From Azospirillum endophyticum (GTDB lineage: Bacteria > Pseudomonadota > Alphaproteobacteria > Azospirillales > Azospirillaceae): a DNA stretch of 64,000 bases. Below are positions 1 to 7,893 of the stretch, one piece after another. The position numbers and the translations under genes were made by a program. Under the pieces are notes generated by a model, which was not told the origin of the DNA, did no database searches, and worked only from the letters and a program-made list of their open reading frames with translations. The stretch lies in the NCBI RefSeq assembly GCF_016595245.1, contig NZ_JAENHM010000073.1:1-64000 (forward strand), read 5' to 3'. How positions within the stretch are numbered: the stretch's first letter is position 1; each line of letters opens with the position of its first letter.

Positions 1-131
1 TGCCGGGCGACAACGTCGCCATGGAAGTGACGCTGATCGCCCCGATCGCCATGGACGAAGGCCTGCGTTTCGCCATCCGCGAGGGTGGCCGCACCGTCGG
101 TGCCGGCGTCGTTGCCAAGATCGTCGAGTGA
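1..131 (+). CDS. tuf: Elongation factor Tu, C-terminal fragment
   Basis: Only the last 42 codons are in the window; the gene starts upstream. The translation contains VAMEVTLIAPIAMDEGLRFA and then REGGRTVGAGVVAKIVE, the highly conserved end of EF-Tu domain III. EF-Tu delivers aminoacyl-tRNA to the ribosome in the cytoplasm. Its position directly before rpsJ is the usual alphaproteobacterial fusA-tuf-rpsJ order. TGA stop at 129-131. Many alphaproteobacteria carry a second tuf copy, so which copy this is cannot be told. Confidence 0.97.
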   Translation, partial: PGDNVAMEVTLIAPIAMDEGLRFAIREGGRTVGAGVVAKIVE

Positions 132-180
132 TGAAGCGTCCGGCGCCGTCCGCGAGGCCGGGGCCGGAAGGAAGGGTAGG

Positions 181-252
181 GCGGCGGGGTGATCCCGCCG
201 CCGGTCGTGAATGAGACGGGCCGCCTTTCTCGTGCAAGCGGGAAGGCGGCCC
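181..252 (+). terminator. Two hairpins downstream of tuf
   Basis: Two inverted repeats follow the tuf stop. The first is 181-188 with 194-201, an 8-bp GC-only stem. The second is 218-227 with 243-252, a 10-bp stem. Neither is followed by a real T-run, so they may be weak terminators, RNA-processing sites or 3'-end protectors between tuf and the S10 operon. Confidence 0.4.
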
Positions 253-336
253 GCCCGGTTCTAGCCATCGGGCGTCGGCATTCGGGACCGTCCGCCTGTC
301 GATCCAGCTTCCTCCGAGTGGGAGGGAGAATCAGGA

Positions 337-365
337 TTGACATGCGGGCGCCGAGCGCCTAGAGA
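337..365 (+). promoter_or_regulatory. Candidate sigma-70 promoter for the S10 operon
   Basis: A perfect TTGACA (337-342) is followed after exactly 17 bases by TAGAGA (360-365), a fair -10 element. It would start transcription near 372, giving a leader of about 300 bases before rpsJ. Motif reading only; no start-site data. Confidence 0.5.
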
Positions 366-435
366 ATACGCCCTCTGGATTTTGGGTTGGTGGTAGGCAA
401 CTTCGGCCTAGACGCAGCCCGAGACGAACGGCTCA

Positions 436-461
436 GGCGCGCCTCCCAAGGGAGGCGCGCC
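436..461 (+). repeat. Perfect 12-bp inverted repeat in the S10 leader
   Basis: GGCGCGCCTCCC at 436-447 is exactly complementary to 450-461, separated by AA. It would form a very stable RNA hairpin in the untranslated leader, just before the terminator-like hairpin at 474-515. No T-run follows, so it looks like a leader structural element rather than a terminator. Confidence 0.6.
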
Positions 462-473
462 GTCTGCTGAACG

Positions 474-515
474 GAACATCCCTTTCGCGCAGTCCGCGCG
501 GGGGATGTTCTTTTT
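474..515 (+). terminator. Terminator-like hairpin in the S10 leader
   Basis: GAACATCCC (474-482) pairs with GGGATGTTC (502-510). Inner CGCGC/GCGCG pairing (486-490 with 496-500) extends the stem, and TTTTT follows at 511-515, the form of an intrinsic terminator. It lies after the candidate promoter at 337-365 and 158 bases before rpsJ. It could be an attenuator or the tuf terminator. Confidence 0.6.
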
Positions 516-672
516 CGTATCGGCTCGTCGCATCGGTCACAGTGTCGCCCGTCGATCCCGCCTCGGTGGTTCGGCGCGCGGCCTTGCGCTGTCGGCGATG
601 CCCCGAAGCAAGCTCGTGGAGTTCCGGTGACGCGTCCGCGTCATCGCTAGAAGGTGCAAGGGACGTTTGGAC

Positions 673-981
<309 letters not shown>

Positions 982-1041
982 TTTTGGTTGGTAAGGGACC
1001 TCTCCGGTAATCGGATGTCCCTGGTCAGGAGATAAAGAACA

Positions 1042-1752
1042 ATGCGATCCGGTTTGATCGCGCAGAAGGTCGGCATGACCCGCGTCTTTACGGACGACGG
1101 CCAGCATGTTCCGGTCACTGTGCTGAAAGTCGACAGCTGCCAGGTCGTCGCCGTTCGTACCGAGGAAAAGGATGGCTACACCGCCGTCCAGCTCGGCGCG
1201 GGCGCCATCAAGGTCAAGAACGTCAACAAGCCTGAGCGCGGGCATTTCGCCAAGGCGCGCGTGGAACCGAAGCGCAAGCTGGTCGAGTTCCGCGTCGATG
1301 CCGATGCCCTGATCGAGGTCGGTGCCGAGCTTTCGGTGTCGCACTTCGTTGCCGGCCAGTTCGTCGACGTCACCGGCACCTCCATCGGCAAGGGCTTTGC
1401 CGGTGCGATGAAGCGGTGGAACTTCGGTGGTCTGCGCGCCACGCACGGCGTGTCGGTGTCGCACCGTTCGCACGGTTCGACGGGTAACCGTCAGGATCCC
1501 GGCAAGGTCTTCAAGAACAAGAAGATGGCCGGTCACCTCGGTGACGAGCGGGTCACGGTCCTGAACCTCCAGGTCGTCTCCGTCGACGAAGCCCGTGGCC
1601 TGATCCTGCTCAAGGGTGCCGTCCCCGGTGCCGAGGGCGGTTGGCTGCGCATCCGTGACGCCGTCAAGAAGAAGGCTCCGGAAGGCCTGCCCTTCCCGGC
1701 CGGCATCAAGACTGCTCCGGCGGCGGAAGCCCCGGCCGAGACGCAGGAGTGA
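1042..1752 (+). CDS. rplC: 50S ribosomal protein L3
   Basis: L3 (236 residues) is an early-assembly 50S protein whose central extension reaches the peptidyl-transferase centre. Seen here: the start MRSGLIAQKVGMTRVF, the DVTGTSIGKGFAGAMKRW loop, and GNRQDPGKVFKNKKMAGH, which holds the glutamine methylated by PrmB in other bacteria. The C-terminus has an Ala/Pro/Glu-rich tail, usual in alphaproteobacteria. CAGGAG lies about 11 bases before ATG. The gene overlaps nothing; rplD begins six bases after the stop. Confidence 0.97.
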   Translation: MRSGLIAQKVGMTRVFTDDGQHVPVTVLKVDSCQVVAVRTEEKDGYTAVQLGAGAIKVKNVNKPERGHFAKARVEPKRKLVEFRVDADALIEVGAELSVSHFVAGQFVDVTGTSIGKGFAGAMKRWNFGGLRATHGVSVSHRSHGSTGNRQDPGKVFKNKKMAGHLGDERVTVLNLQVVSVDEARGLILLKGAVPGAEGGWLRIRDAVKKKAPEGLPFPAGIKTAPAAEAPAETQE

Positions 1753-1757
1753 GCGCC

Positions 1758-2378
1758 ATGAAGGCCACGATCAAGAATCTGAACAACGAAGCCGTCGGCG
1801 AGATTGAGCTGTCGGACGCCGTGTTCGGTCTGCCGGCCCGCACCGACCTGCTGGCCCGCATGGTGAACTGGCAGCTGGCCAAGCGCCGCTCCGGCAACCA
1901 CAAGACCAAGGGCATCAGCGAGATCAGCGGCACGACCAAGAAGCCCTATGGGCAGAAGGGCACCGGCCGCGCTCGTCAGGGCTCCATCCGTTCGCCGCAG
2001 TTCCGCGGCGGTGCGACCATCTTCGGGCCGGTGGTGCGTTCGCACGCCCACGACCTGACCAAGAAGGTCCGCAAGCTGGCGCTCAAGACCGCCCTGTCGG
2101 CCAAGGCCGCCGAGGGCAAGCTGATCGTCCTGGAGGCCGCGGCCGCCGAGACGCACAAGACCAAGGAACTGGCGGCCCGTCTCGCCACCCTCGGCCTGAC
2201 TTCGGCGCTGATCATCGATGGCTCGAACCTGGACGACAACTTCGCCAAGGCTTCGCGCAACATCCCGCTGATCGACGTGCTGCCGGAGCAGGGTGCGAAC
2301 GTCTACGACATTCTCCGCCGCGACACGCTGGTCCTGACCCGCAACGCGGTCGAGCAACTGGAGGCTCGCCTGAAATGA
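1758..2378 (+). CDS. rplD: 50S ribosomal protein L4
   Basis: L4 (206 residues) lines the 50S exit tunnel. In E. coli it also represses its own operon through the S10 leader; whether that happens here is unknown, although the leader before rpsJ has attenuator-like structure. Recognised by the tunnel loop KKPYGQKGTGRARQGSIRSP and QFRGGATIFGP. ATG 1758 is chosen because GGAG (1746-1749) is well spaced and family members begin with this residue; a GTG at 1749 overlaps the ribosome-binding site. The stop overlaps the start of rplW (ATGA), suggesting translational coupling. Confidence 0.96.
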   Translation: MKATIKNLNNEAVGEIELSDAVFGLPARTDLLARMVNWQLAKRRSGNHKTKGISEISGTTKKPYGQKGTGRARQGSIRSPQFRGGATIFGPVVRSHAHDLTKKVRKLALKTALSAKAAEGKLIVLEAAAAETHKTKELAARLATLGLTSALIIDGSNLDDNFAKASRNIPLIDVLPEQGANVYDILRRDTLVLTRNAVEQLEARLK

Positions 2379-2692
2379 GCAAGCAGTCGAAACCTGCGGT
2401 GAGCCAGGAGCGGATGTACGACCTGATCCTCGCTCCCGTCATCACCGAGAAGTCGACGTTGGTGTCGGAGCATAACCAGGTCACGTTCCGCGTGCCGCTC
2501 ACGGCCTCCAAGCCGGAGATCAAGGCCGCCGTTGAAGGTCTCTTCAACGTCAAGGTGACCGCGGTCAACACCCTGGTTTCCAAGGGCAAGACCAAGCGGT
2601 TCCGCGGCACCATCGGCCGTCGCTCGGACTTCAAGAAGGCCGTCGTCACCCTCGCCGAGGGTAACAAGATCGACGTGACCACGGGCATCTGA
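2375..2692 (+). CDS. rplW: 50S ribosomal protein L23
   Basis: L23 (105 residues) sits at the exit-tunnel mouth, where trigger factor and SRP dock. The signature VITEKSTLVSEHNQVTFRV is followed by the KPEIKAAVEGLFNVKVTAVN fold core and KGKTKRFRGTIGRRSDFKKA. Its ATG overlaps the rplD stop by four bases. rplB follows after 16 bases. Confidence 0.96.
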   Translation: MSKQSKPAVSQERMYDLILAPVITEKSTLVSEHNQVTFRVPLTASKPEIKAAVEGLFNVKVTAVNTLVSKGKTKRFRGTIGRRSDFKKAVVTLAEGNKIDVTTGI

Positions 2693-2708
2693 GCGGGAGT
2701 GTGATCCG

Positions 2709-3536
2709 ATGGCTCTGAAGCAATACCGCCCGATTACTCCCTCGCTCCGCCAGCTGGTCATCGTTGACCGCTCGGAGCTGTGGAAGGGCAAGCCGGTCAA
2801 GACCCTCACCGAGGGCTTGACCAAGTCTGGTGGCCGCAACAACACCGGCCGCATCACTGCGCGCCGGATGGGTGGCGGTCACAAGCGCACCTACCGTCTG
2901 GTGGACTTCAAGCGTCGCAAGTTCGACGTTCCGGCCACCGTCGAGCGGCTGGAATACGATCCGAACCGCACGGCCTTCATCGCGCTGATCAAGTACCAGG
3001 ATGGGACGCTGTCCTACATCCTGGCGCCGCAGCGCCTGAAGGTCGGCGACACGGTCGTGTCCGGCGAGAAGGTCGACGTGAAGCCCGGCAACGCGATGCC
3101 GCTGAAGAACATCCCGGTCGGCTCGATCGTGCACAACGTCGAGCTGAAGGCCGGCAAGGGTGGTCAGGTGGCTCGTTCCGCCGGCACCTACCTGCAGCTG
3201 GTCGGCCGTGATGGCGGCTACGCCCAGCTCAAGCTGCCCTCGGGCGAGCTGCGCATGGTCCGTGGCGAGTGCATGGCCACCCTGGGTGCCGTGTCCAACC
3301 CGGACCAGATGAACACCAACCTGGGCAAGGCCGGCCGCAACCGCTGGCTGGGCAAGCGTCCGTCGGTCCGTGGCGTCGCCATGAACCCGATCGACCACCC
3401 ACACGGTGGTGGTGAGGGTCGCACCTCGGGCGGCCGTCATCCGGTCACGCCGTGGGGCAAGCCGACCAAGGGCAAGAAGACTCGTCACAACAAGAAGACG
3501 GATGGCCTGATCCTGCGCCGCCGTCATTCGAAGTAA
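2709..3536 (+). CDS. rplB: 50S ribosomal protein L2
   Basis: L2 (275 residues) is needed for subunit joining and peptidyl-transferase activity. The N-terminal OB-like part has GRNNTGRITARRMGGGHKR. The C-terminal region has the universally conserved MNPIDHPHGGGEGR near residue 230, including the functional histidine, and it ends with KGKKTRHNKKTDGLILRRR. GGGAG lies upstream of ATG 2709. The length is normal for the family. Confidence 0.97.
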   Translation: MALKQYRPITPSLRQLVIVDRSELWKGKPVKTLTEGLTKSGGRNNTGRITARRMGGGHKRTYRLVDFKRRKFDVPATVERLEYDPNRTAFIALIKYQDGTLSYILAPQRLKVGDTVVSGEKVDVKPGNAMPLKNIPVGSIVHNVELKAGKGGQVARSAGTYLQLVGRDGGYAQLKLPSGELRMVRGECMATLGAVSNPDQMNTNLGKAGRNRWLGKRPSVRGVAMNPIDHPHGGGEGRTSGGRHPVTPWGKPTKGKKTRHNKKTDGLILRRRHSK

Positions 3537-3548
3537 GGAGGTCGAACG

Positions 3549-3827
3549 ATGGCACGCTCCGTTTGGAAGGGCCCGTTCGTCGACGGCTATCTGCTGAAGA
3601 AGGCGGACAAGAGCCGGGCTTCGGGCCGCAACGAGATCATCAAGATCTGGTCGCGTCGTTCGACCATCCTGCCGCAGTTCGTCGGTCTGACGTTCGGCGT
3701 CTACAACGGCCACAAGTTCCTGCCGGTTCTGGTTACCGAGCACATGATCGGTCACAAGTTCGGCGAGTTCGCTCCGACGCGGACCTTCTATGGCCACGCG
3801 GCGGACAAGAAGGCGAAGAGGAAGTAA
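3549..3827 (+). CDS. rpsS: 30S ribosomal protein S19
   Basis: S19 (92 residues) is in the 30S head near the A site and pairs with S13. Diagnostic features are ARSVWKGPFVDGYLLKK at the start, IKIWSRRSTILPQFVGLTFG, and HKFGEFAPTRTFYGHAADKK at the end. AAGGAGGT lies immediately upstream, a very strong ribosome-binding site. rplV follows after three bases. Confidence 0.97.
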   Translation: MARSVWKGPFVDGYLLKKADKSRASGRNEIIKIWSRRSTILPQFVGLTFGVYNGHKFLPVLVTEHMIGHKFGEFAPTRTFYGHAADKKAKRK

Positions 3828-3830
3828 GCC

Positions 3831-4226
3831 ATGGGCAAGTCTGCCAATCCCAGCCGGATCGCGGAGAACGAGGCTCTGGCCCGCAATCCGATGATCCGCA
3901 CCAGCCCGCGGAAGCTCAACCTCGTCGCCCAGCTGATCCGGAACATGGATGCCAGCCGCGCCGTGGCCGAGCTGACCTTCTCCAAGCGCCGCGTCGCCGG
4001 CGAGGTGAAGAAGGTTCTGCAGGCCGCGATCGCGAACGCCGAGAACAACCACCAGCTCGACGTCGACCGTCTGTACGTGTCGTCGGCGACGGTCGGTCGC
4101 GCTCTGGTGATGAAGCGTTTCCACGCCCGTGCCCGCGGTCGCGGCGCCCGGGTCGAGAAGCTGTTCAGCAACCTGACGATCATCGTTCGCGAGCGTGACG
4201 CCGCCGTTGCCGAAGGGGCCGAGTAA
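3831..4226 (+). CDS. rplV: 50S ribosomal protein L22
   Basis: L22 (131 residues) has a beta-hairpin that forms part of the exit-tunnel constriction, the site of macrolide resistance and nascent-chain arrest in other bacteria. Seen: RTSPRKLNLVAQLIRNM, KKVLQAAIANAENNHQLDVD and the hairpin region MKRFHARARGRGARVEKL. The last base of its TAA stop is the first base of the rpsC ATG, so the two are translationally coupled. Confidence 0.97.
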   Translation: MGKSANPSRIAENEALARNPMIRTSPRKLNLVAQLIRNMDASRAVAELTFSKRRVAGEVKKVLQAAIANAENNHQLDVDRLYVSSATVGRALVMKRFHARARGRGARVEKLFSNLTIIVRERDAAVAEGAE

Positions 4227-4975
4227 TGGGTCAGAAAATCAATCCGATCGGGCTGCGCCTCGGCATCAATCGGACCTGGGACAGCCGGTGGTTCGCCAAG
4301 CGCGACTACGCCAACCTGCTGCACCAGGACCTGAAGCTGCGCGGCTACCTGCAGGGTCGCCTGCAGCAGGCCGGCTGCTCGCGCGTCGTCATCGAACGTC
4401 CGGCCAAGAAGGCCCGCATCACCATCCACTCGGCTCGTCCGGGCGTGGTGATCGGCAAGAAGGGCGCGGACATCGAGAAGCTGCGTCTCGAGCTGTCGAA
4501 GATGACCGGCAGCGAGGTGAGCCTGAACATCGTCGAAATCCGCAAGCCGGAAATCGACGCTCGCCTCATCGCCGAGAACATCGCCAGCCAGCTGGAGCGC
4601 CGCGTGGCGTTCCGCCGCGCCATGAAGCGCGCCGTGCAGTCCGCCATGCGTCTGGGCGCCCAGGGCATCCGGATCAACTGCTCCGGCCGTCTCGGCGGCG
4701 CGGAGATCGCCCGCATGGAGTGGTACCGCGAGGGCCGCGTTCCGCTGCACACCCTGCGCGCCGACATCGATTACGGTGTGGGTACCGCCAAGACCACCTA
4801 CGGCACCTGCGGTGTCAAGGTGTGGGTGTTCAAGGGCGAGGTCATGGCTCACGACCCGATGGCGCAGGACAAGCGCATGGGCACCGAGCCGGTGTCGACC
4901 GACGGCGAGCCGCGCCGCGATCGTCACGATCGCCGCGACCGTCGCGAGCGCTCCGAGCGCTCCGAACGCGAGTAA
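4226..4975 (+). CDS. rpsC: 30S ribosomal protein S3
   Basis: S3 (249 residues) sits at the mRNA entry channel with S4 and S5 and takes part in the ribosomal helicase. It starts MGQKINPIGLRLGINRTWDS. A type-II KH domain follows with the GxxG loop in RPGVVIGKKGADIEKL, and the C-terminal domain has YGTCGVKVWVFKGE. The last 30 or so residues form a highly charged Arg/Asp/Glu/Ser tail (RRDRHDRRDRRERSE) beyond the E. coli end point. rplP begins 12 bases after the stop. Confidence 0.97.
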   Translation: MGQKINPIGLRLGINRTWDSRWFAKRDYANLLHQDLKLRGYLQGRLQQAGCSRVVIERPAKKARITIHSARPGVVIGKKGADIEKLRLELSKMTGSEVSLNIVEIRKPEIDARLIAENIASQLERRVAFRRAMKRAVQSAMRLGAQGIRINCSGRLGGAEIARMEWYREGRVPLHTLRADIDYGVGTAKTTYGTCGVKVWVFKGEVMAHDPMAQDKRMGTEPVSTDGEPRRDRHDRRDRRERSERSERE

Positions 4976-4987
4976 AGGGGCCGAGCG

Positions 4988-5419
4988 ATGCTTTCTCCCA
5001 AGCGCACGAAATACCGCAAGGCCCACAAGGGCCGCATCCATGGCAACGCCAAGGGCGGTACCGATCTGAACTTCGGCTCCTTCGGCCTCAAGGCCCTGGA
5101 GCCGGAGCGCATCACCGCCCGGCAGATCGAGGCGGCCCGCCGCGCGATCACCCGCGCGATGAAGCGTCAGGGCCGCGTCTGGATCCGTATTTTCCCGGAT
5201 CTCCCCGTCTCCACCAAGCCCGCCGAAGTCCGCATGGGCTCCGGTAAGGGTTCGCCGGAGTACTGGGCGGCCCGCGTCAAGCCGGGTCGCATCCTGTTTG
5301 AGCTGGACGGCGTGCCGGCCGATGTGGCAAAAACCGCCTTCGCTCTGGCGGCCGCGAAGCTGCCGATCAAGGTGAAGCTGGTGACCCGCCTGGGCGGTGT
5401 CGAGGAGACCGCGGCATGA
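4988..5419 (+). CDS. rplP: 50S ribosomal protein L16
   Basis: L16 (143 residues) binds near the A-site tRNA elbow and 5S rRNA and is one of the last 50S proteins to assemble. Diagnostic: MLSPKRTKYRKAHKGR, GLKALEPERITARQIEAAR, the RIFPDLPVSTKPAEVRMGSG stretch and KGSPEYWAARVKPGRILFE. Its stop overlaps the rpmC start (ATGA, 5416-5419). Confidence 0.97.
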   Translation: MLSPKRTKYRKAHKGRIHGNAKGGTDLNFGSFGLKALEPERITARQIEAARRAITRAMKRQGRVWIRIFPDLPVSTKPAEVRMGSGKGSPEYWAARVKPGRILFELDGVPADVAKTAFALAAAKLPIKVKLVTRLGGVEETAA

Positions 5420-5622
5420 AGGCCGTAGACATTCGTACGAAGAGCGCGGATGAGCTGAACGATCAGCTCATCCAGCTCAAGAAGGAACAGTTCAACCTGC
5501 GTTTCCAGAAGGCCTCCGGCCAGCTGGAGAATACCGCGCGGGTGACCACGGTGCGTCGCGACATCGCCCGCATCAAGACCATCCTCGGCGAGCGCGCCCG
5601 CTCCGCCGACGCCGGCAAGTAA
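5416..5622 (+). CDS. rpmC: 50S ribosomal protein L29
   Basis: L29 (68 residues) is a small two-helix protein at the tunnel exit next to L23. Seen: SADELNDQLIQLKKEQFNLR, FQKASGQLENTARVTTVRRD and IARIKTILGER. It overlaps the rplP stop by four bases and precedes rpsQ by 12 bases, the standard L16-L29-S17 order. Confidence 0.96.
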   Translation: MKAVDIRTKSADELNDQLIQLKKEQFNLRFQKASGQLENTARVTTVRRDIARIKTILGERARSADAGK

Positions 5623-5634
5623 GGGGGATCATCC

Positions 5635-5889
5635 ATGCCTCGCCGCGTTCTGCAGGGCACGGTGGTCAGCGACAAGTGCGACAAGACCGTTACGGTTCTT
5701 GTCGAGCGCCGTGTCATGCACCCCGTGTACAAGAAGTTCATTCGTCAGTCGAAGAAGTACGCCGCCCACGACGAGGGCAACCAGTACAAGGTCGGCGATA
5801 CCGTTTCGATCATCGAATGCCGTCCGATCTCGAAGTCCAAGCGCTGGACGGTCGTGACGGAGTCCGCCGCCGACAGCGGCGCCGCGTGA
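5635..5889 (+). CDS. rpsQ: 30S ribosomal protein S17
   Basis: S17 (84 residues) is a primary 16S rRNA-binding protein with an OB fold. It has the start MPRRVLQGTVVSDKCDKTVT, the VLVERRVMHPVYKKFIRQSK core, and GDTVSIIECRPISKSKRW. GGGGGATC lies ahead of the ATG. The gap to rplN is 19 bases. Confidence 0.97.
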   Translation: MPRRVLQGTVVSDKCDKTVTVLVERRVMHPVYKKFIRQSKKYAAHDEGNQYKVGDTVSIIECRPISKSKRWTVVTESAADSGAA

Positions 5890-5908
5890 TAACGAAAGGT
5901 CATAAACC

Positions 5909-6277
5909 ATGATCCAGATGCAAACCAACCTGGAAGTCGCCGATAACAGCGGGGCGCGCCGGGTGCAGTGCATCAAGGTGCTTGGCGGGTCCAAGCGGAA
6001 GGTTGCGACCGTGGGCGACGTCATCGTCGTCTCGGTCAAGGAAGCCATTCCGAAGGGCCGCGTCAAAAAGGGCGACGTGCATCGTGCCGTCATCGTCCGC
6101 ACCGCGAAGGAACTGCGTCGGGAGGACGGGTCGGCGATCCGTTTCGACCGGAACGCCGCCGTGCTCATCAACAAGCAGGGTGAGCCGATCGGCACCCGTA
6201 TTTTCGGGCCGGTCACTCGTGAGCTTCGCGGCAAGAAGTTCATGAAGATCATCTCGCTGGCGCCGGAGGTGCTGTGA
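5909..6277 (+). CDS. rplN: 50S ribosomal protein L14
   Basis: L14 (122 residues, exactly the usual length) forms an intersubunit bridge with 16S rRNA. Seen: MIQMQTNLEVADNSGARRVQ, IPKGRVKKGDVHRAVIVRT and GTRIFGPVTRELRGKKFMKI, ending SLAPEVL. It is the first gene of the spc-type block. The TGA overlaps the following ATG (TGATG), coupling it to rplX. Confidence 0.97.
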   Translation: MIQMQTNLEVADNSGARRVQCIKVLGGSKRKVATVGDVIVVSVKEAIPKGRVKKGDVHRAVIVRTAKELRREDGSAIRFDRNAAVLINKQGEPIGTRIFGPVTRELRGKKFMKIISLAPEVL

Positions 6278-6594
6278 TGGCCGCCAAGATCAAGACAAAG
6301 GACAAGGTCGTCGTCCTGACCGGCCGTGACAAGGGCAAGACCGGCGAAGTTCTGAAGGTTTTCCCCAAGGAGAACCGTGCCGTTGTGCAGGGCGTGAACG
6401 TGGTGAAGAAGCACCAGCGTGCCAGCGCCCGTTCGCAGGGTGGCATCATCGAGATGGAGGCGCCGATCAACGTCTCGAATCTCGCTCACGTCGACCCCAA
6501 GGATGGCAAGCCGACCCGCGTCGGCTTCAAGATCCTTGAGGATGGCCGCAAGGTGCGTGTCGCCAAGCGGTCCGGCGAAGTCATTGACCTGTGA
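6277..6594 (+). CDS. rplX: 50S ribosomal protein L24
   Basis: L24 (105 residues) is an assembly initiator near the exit tunnel and has a KOW motif. The KOW segment is VVVLTGRDKGKTGEVLKVFP; QGVNVVKKHQRASARSQGGI and VRVAKRSGEVIDL follow. ATG 6277 shares a base with the rplN stop. An in-frame GTG three bases earlier would only add one Met. rplE starts 10 bases downstream. Confidence 0.96.
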   Translation: MAAKIKTKDKVVVLTGRDKGKTGEVLKVFPKENRAVVQGVNVVKKHQRASARSQGGIIEMEAPINVSNLAHVDPKDGKPTRVGFKILEDGRKVRVAKRSGEVIDL

Positions 6595-6604
6595 GGGCCC
6601 GGGC

Positions 6605-7147
6605 ATGACCGCACGTCTCAAAGAAGTTTACGATTCCAAGATCCGCGCCGCTCTGAAGTCGGAATTCGGCTACAAGAACGACATGGAAGTTCCGCGGATC
6701 GAGAAGATCGTGGTCAACATGGGTGTCGGCGAGGCTGTCGCCGACTCCAAGAAGATCCAGCTCGCCGTGGCCGAGATGGCCGCCATCACCGGCCAGCGGC
6801 CGGTGGTGACCAAGTCGCGCAAGTCGATCGCCCAGTTCAAGCTGCGCGAAGGCATGTCGATCGGCTGCAAGGTCACGCTGCGTCGCGACCGCATGTACGA
6901 GTTCCTGGACCGTCTGGTGACGATCGCGTTGCCGCGCGTCCGTGACTTCCGCGGTATCCCGGGGAACAGCTTCGATGGCCGTGGCAACTATGCCATGGGC
7001 GTCAAGGAGCAGATCATTTTCCCGGAAATCGATTACGACAAGATCGATCAGATCCGCGGCATGGACATCATCATCGTCACCTCGGCGAAGACGGATCAGG
7101 AAGCCAAGGCTCTCCTGAAGGCCTTCGACATGCCGTTCGTGAGCTGA
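6605..7147 (+). CDS. rplE: 50S ribosomal protein L5
   Basis: L5 (180 residues) binds 5S rRNA and contacts P-site tRNA. Recognised by PRIEKIVVNMGVGEAVADSK, TGQRPVVTKSRKSIAQFKLR, the LRRDRMYEFLDRLVTIALPR helix and VKEQIIFPEIDYDKID. The reading frame stays open a long way upstream into rplX, but ATG 6605, ten bases after the rplX stop, gives the family start MTARLKEVYDSKI. Confidence 0.97.
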   Translation: MTARLKEVYDSKIRAALKSEFGYKNDMEVPRIEKIVVNMGVGEAVADSKKIQLAVAEMAAITGQRPVVTKSRKSIAQFKLREGMSIGCKVTLRRDRMYEFLDRLVTIALPRVRDFRGIPGNSFDGRGNYAMGVKEQIIFPEIDYDKIDQIRGMDIIIVTSAKTDQEAKALLKAFDMPFVS

Positions 7148-7162
7148 GGCTGGAGCACGACC

Positions 7163-7468
7163 ATGGCTAAGACCAGTGCCATCGAAAAGAACAAGCGTCG
7201 CGCCAAGCTGGCCAAGCAGTACGCCAACAAGCGTGCGCGCCTGAAGGCCATCGCGAACGACAAGGCCCTCCCCCCGGAAGAGCAATTCGCCGCCCGCCTC
7301 AAGCTGGCCGAACTGCCGCGCAACTCCTCGAAGGTGCGCGTCCGGAACCGCTGCGAAATGACCGGGCGTCCGCGCGCGTTCTATCGCAAGTTCAAGCTGT
7401 CCCGCGTCACCCTCCGCGAACTGGCCTCGACCGGCCAGATTCCGGGGATGACGAAGTCGAGCTGGTAA
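7163..7468 (+). CDS. rpsN: 30S ribosomal protein S14, zinc-independent type
   Basis: S14 (101 residues) is in the 30S head near S3 and S10. This is the long form without the CxxC-CxxC zinc ribbon: only one cysteine is present, in VRVRNRCEMTGRPRAFYRKF. The end LASTGQIPGMTKSSW is typical. The absence of zinc cysteines means it is not the form swapped out under zinc limitation. It lies between rplE and rpsH as usual. Confidence 0.97.
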   Translation: MAKTSAIEKNKRRAKLAKQYANKRARLKAIANDKALPPEEQFAARLKLAELPRNSSKVRVRNRCEMTGRPRAFYRKFKLSRVTLRELASTGQIPGMTKSSW

Positions 7469-7481
7469 GGAGGGTCCGAGA

Positions 7482-7880
7482 ATGTCTTTGAGCGATCCGC
7501 TCGGCGATATGCTGACCCGCATCCGCAACGGTCAGCACGCCCGCATGTCTGTTGTGGTTTCCCCGGCGTCCAAGCTGCGCGTCAACGTCCTGGACGTGCT
7601 GAAGCGTGAAGGCTTCATCCGCGGCTGGTCCGAGGAAGAGCTGCGCCCCGGCGTCAAGAACCTGAAGATCGAGCTGAAGTATCACGAAGGCGAGCCTGTC
7701 ATTAAGCAGATCGCCCGTGTGTCCAAGCCCGGCCGTCGCGTCTACTCGAAGATCGCCGACCTGCCCCGCGTCTACAACGGGCTTGGTCTGTCGATCCTGT
7801 CGACCCCGCGCGGCGTGATGTCGGACAACGAGGCCCGCGCCGCCAACGTCGGCGGCGAAGTCCTCTGCCGCGTGTTCTAA
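7482..7880 (+). CDS. rpsH: 30S ribosomal protein S8
   Basis: S8 (132 residues) binds helix 21 of 16S rRNA; in E. coli it represses the spc operon by binding near the rplE start. Seen: MSLSDPLGDMLTRIRNGQHA, FIRGWSEEE and the C-terminal signature GLSILSTPRGVMSDNEARAA. AAGGAGG precedes the ATG. Whether S8 regulates this operon cannot be told from the sequence. Confidence 0.97.
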   Translation: MSLSDPLGDMLTRIRNGQHARMSVVVSPASKLRVNVLDVLKREGFIRGWSEEELRPGVKNLKIELKYHEGEPVIKQIARVSKPGRRVYSKIADLPRVYNGLGLSILSTPRGVMSDNEARAANVGGEVLCRVF

Positions 7881-7893
7881 GGGGGATTGGCAG

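Noticed and set aside
667..672. TTG start for rpsJ
   Set aside because: It sits about four bases from the ribosome-binding site, and ATG 673 gives the conserved S10 start and length.
2646..4124. Minus-strand frame of 492 codons opposite rplB, rpsS and rplV
   Set aside because: The ribosomal protein genes on the plus strand are certain; the antisense translation has no family features.
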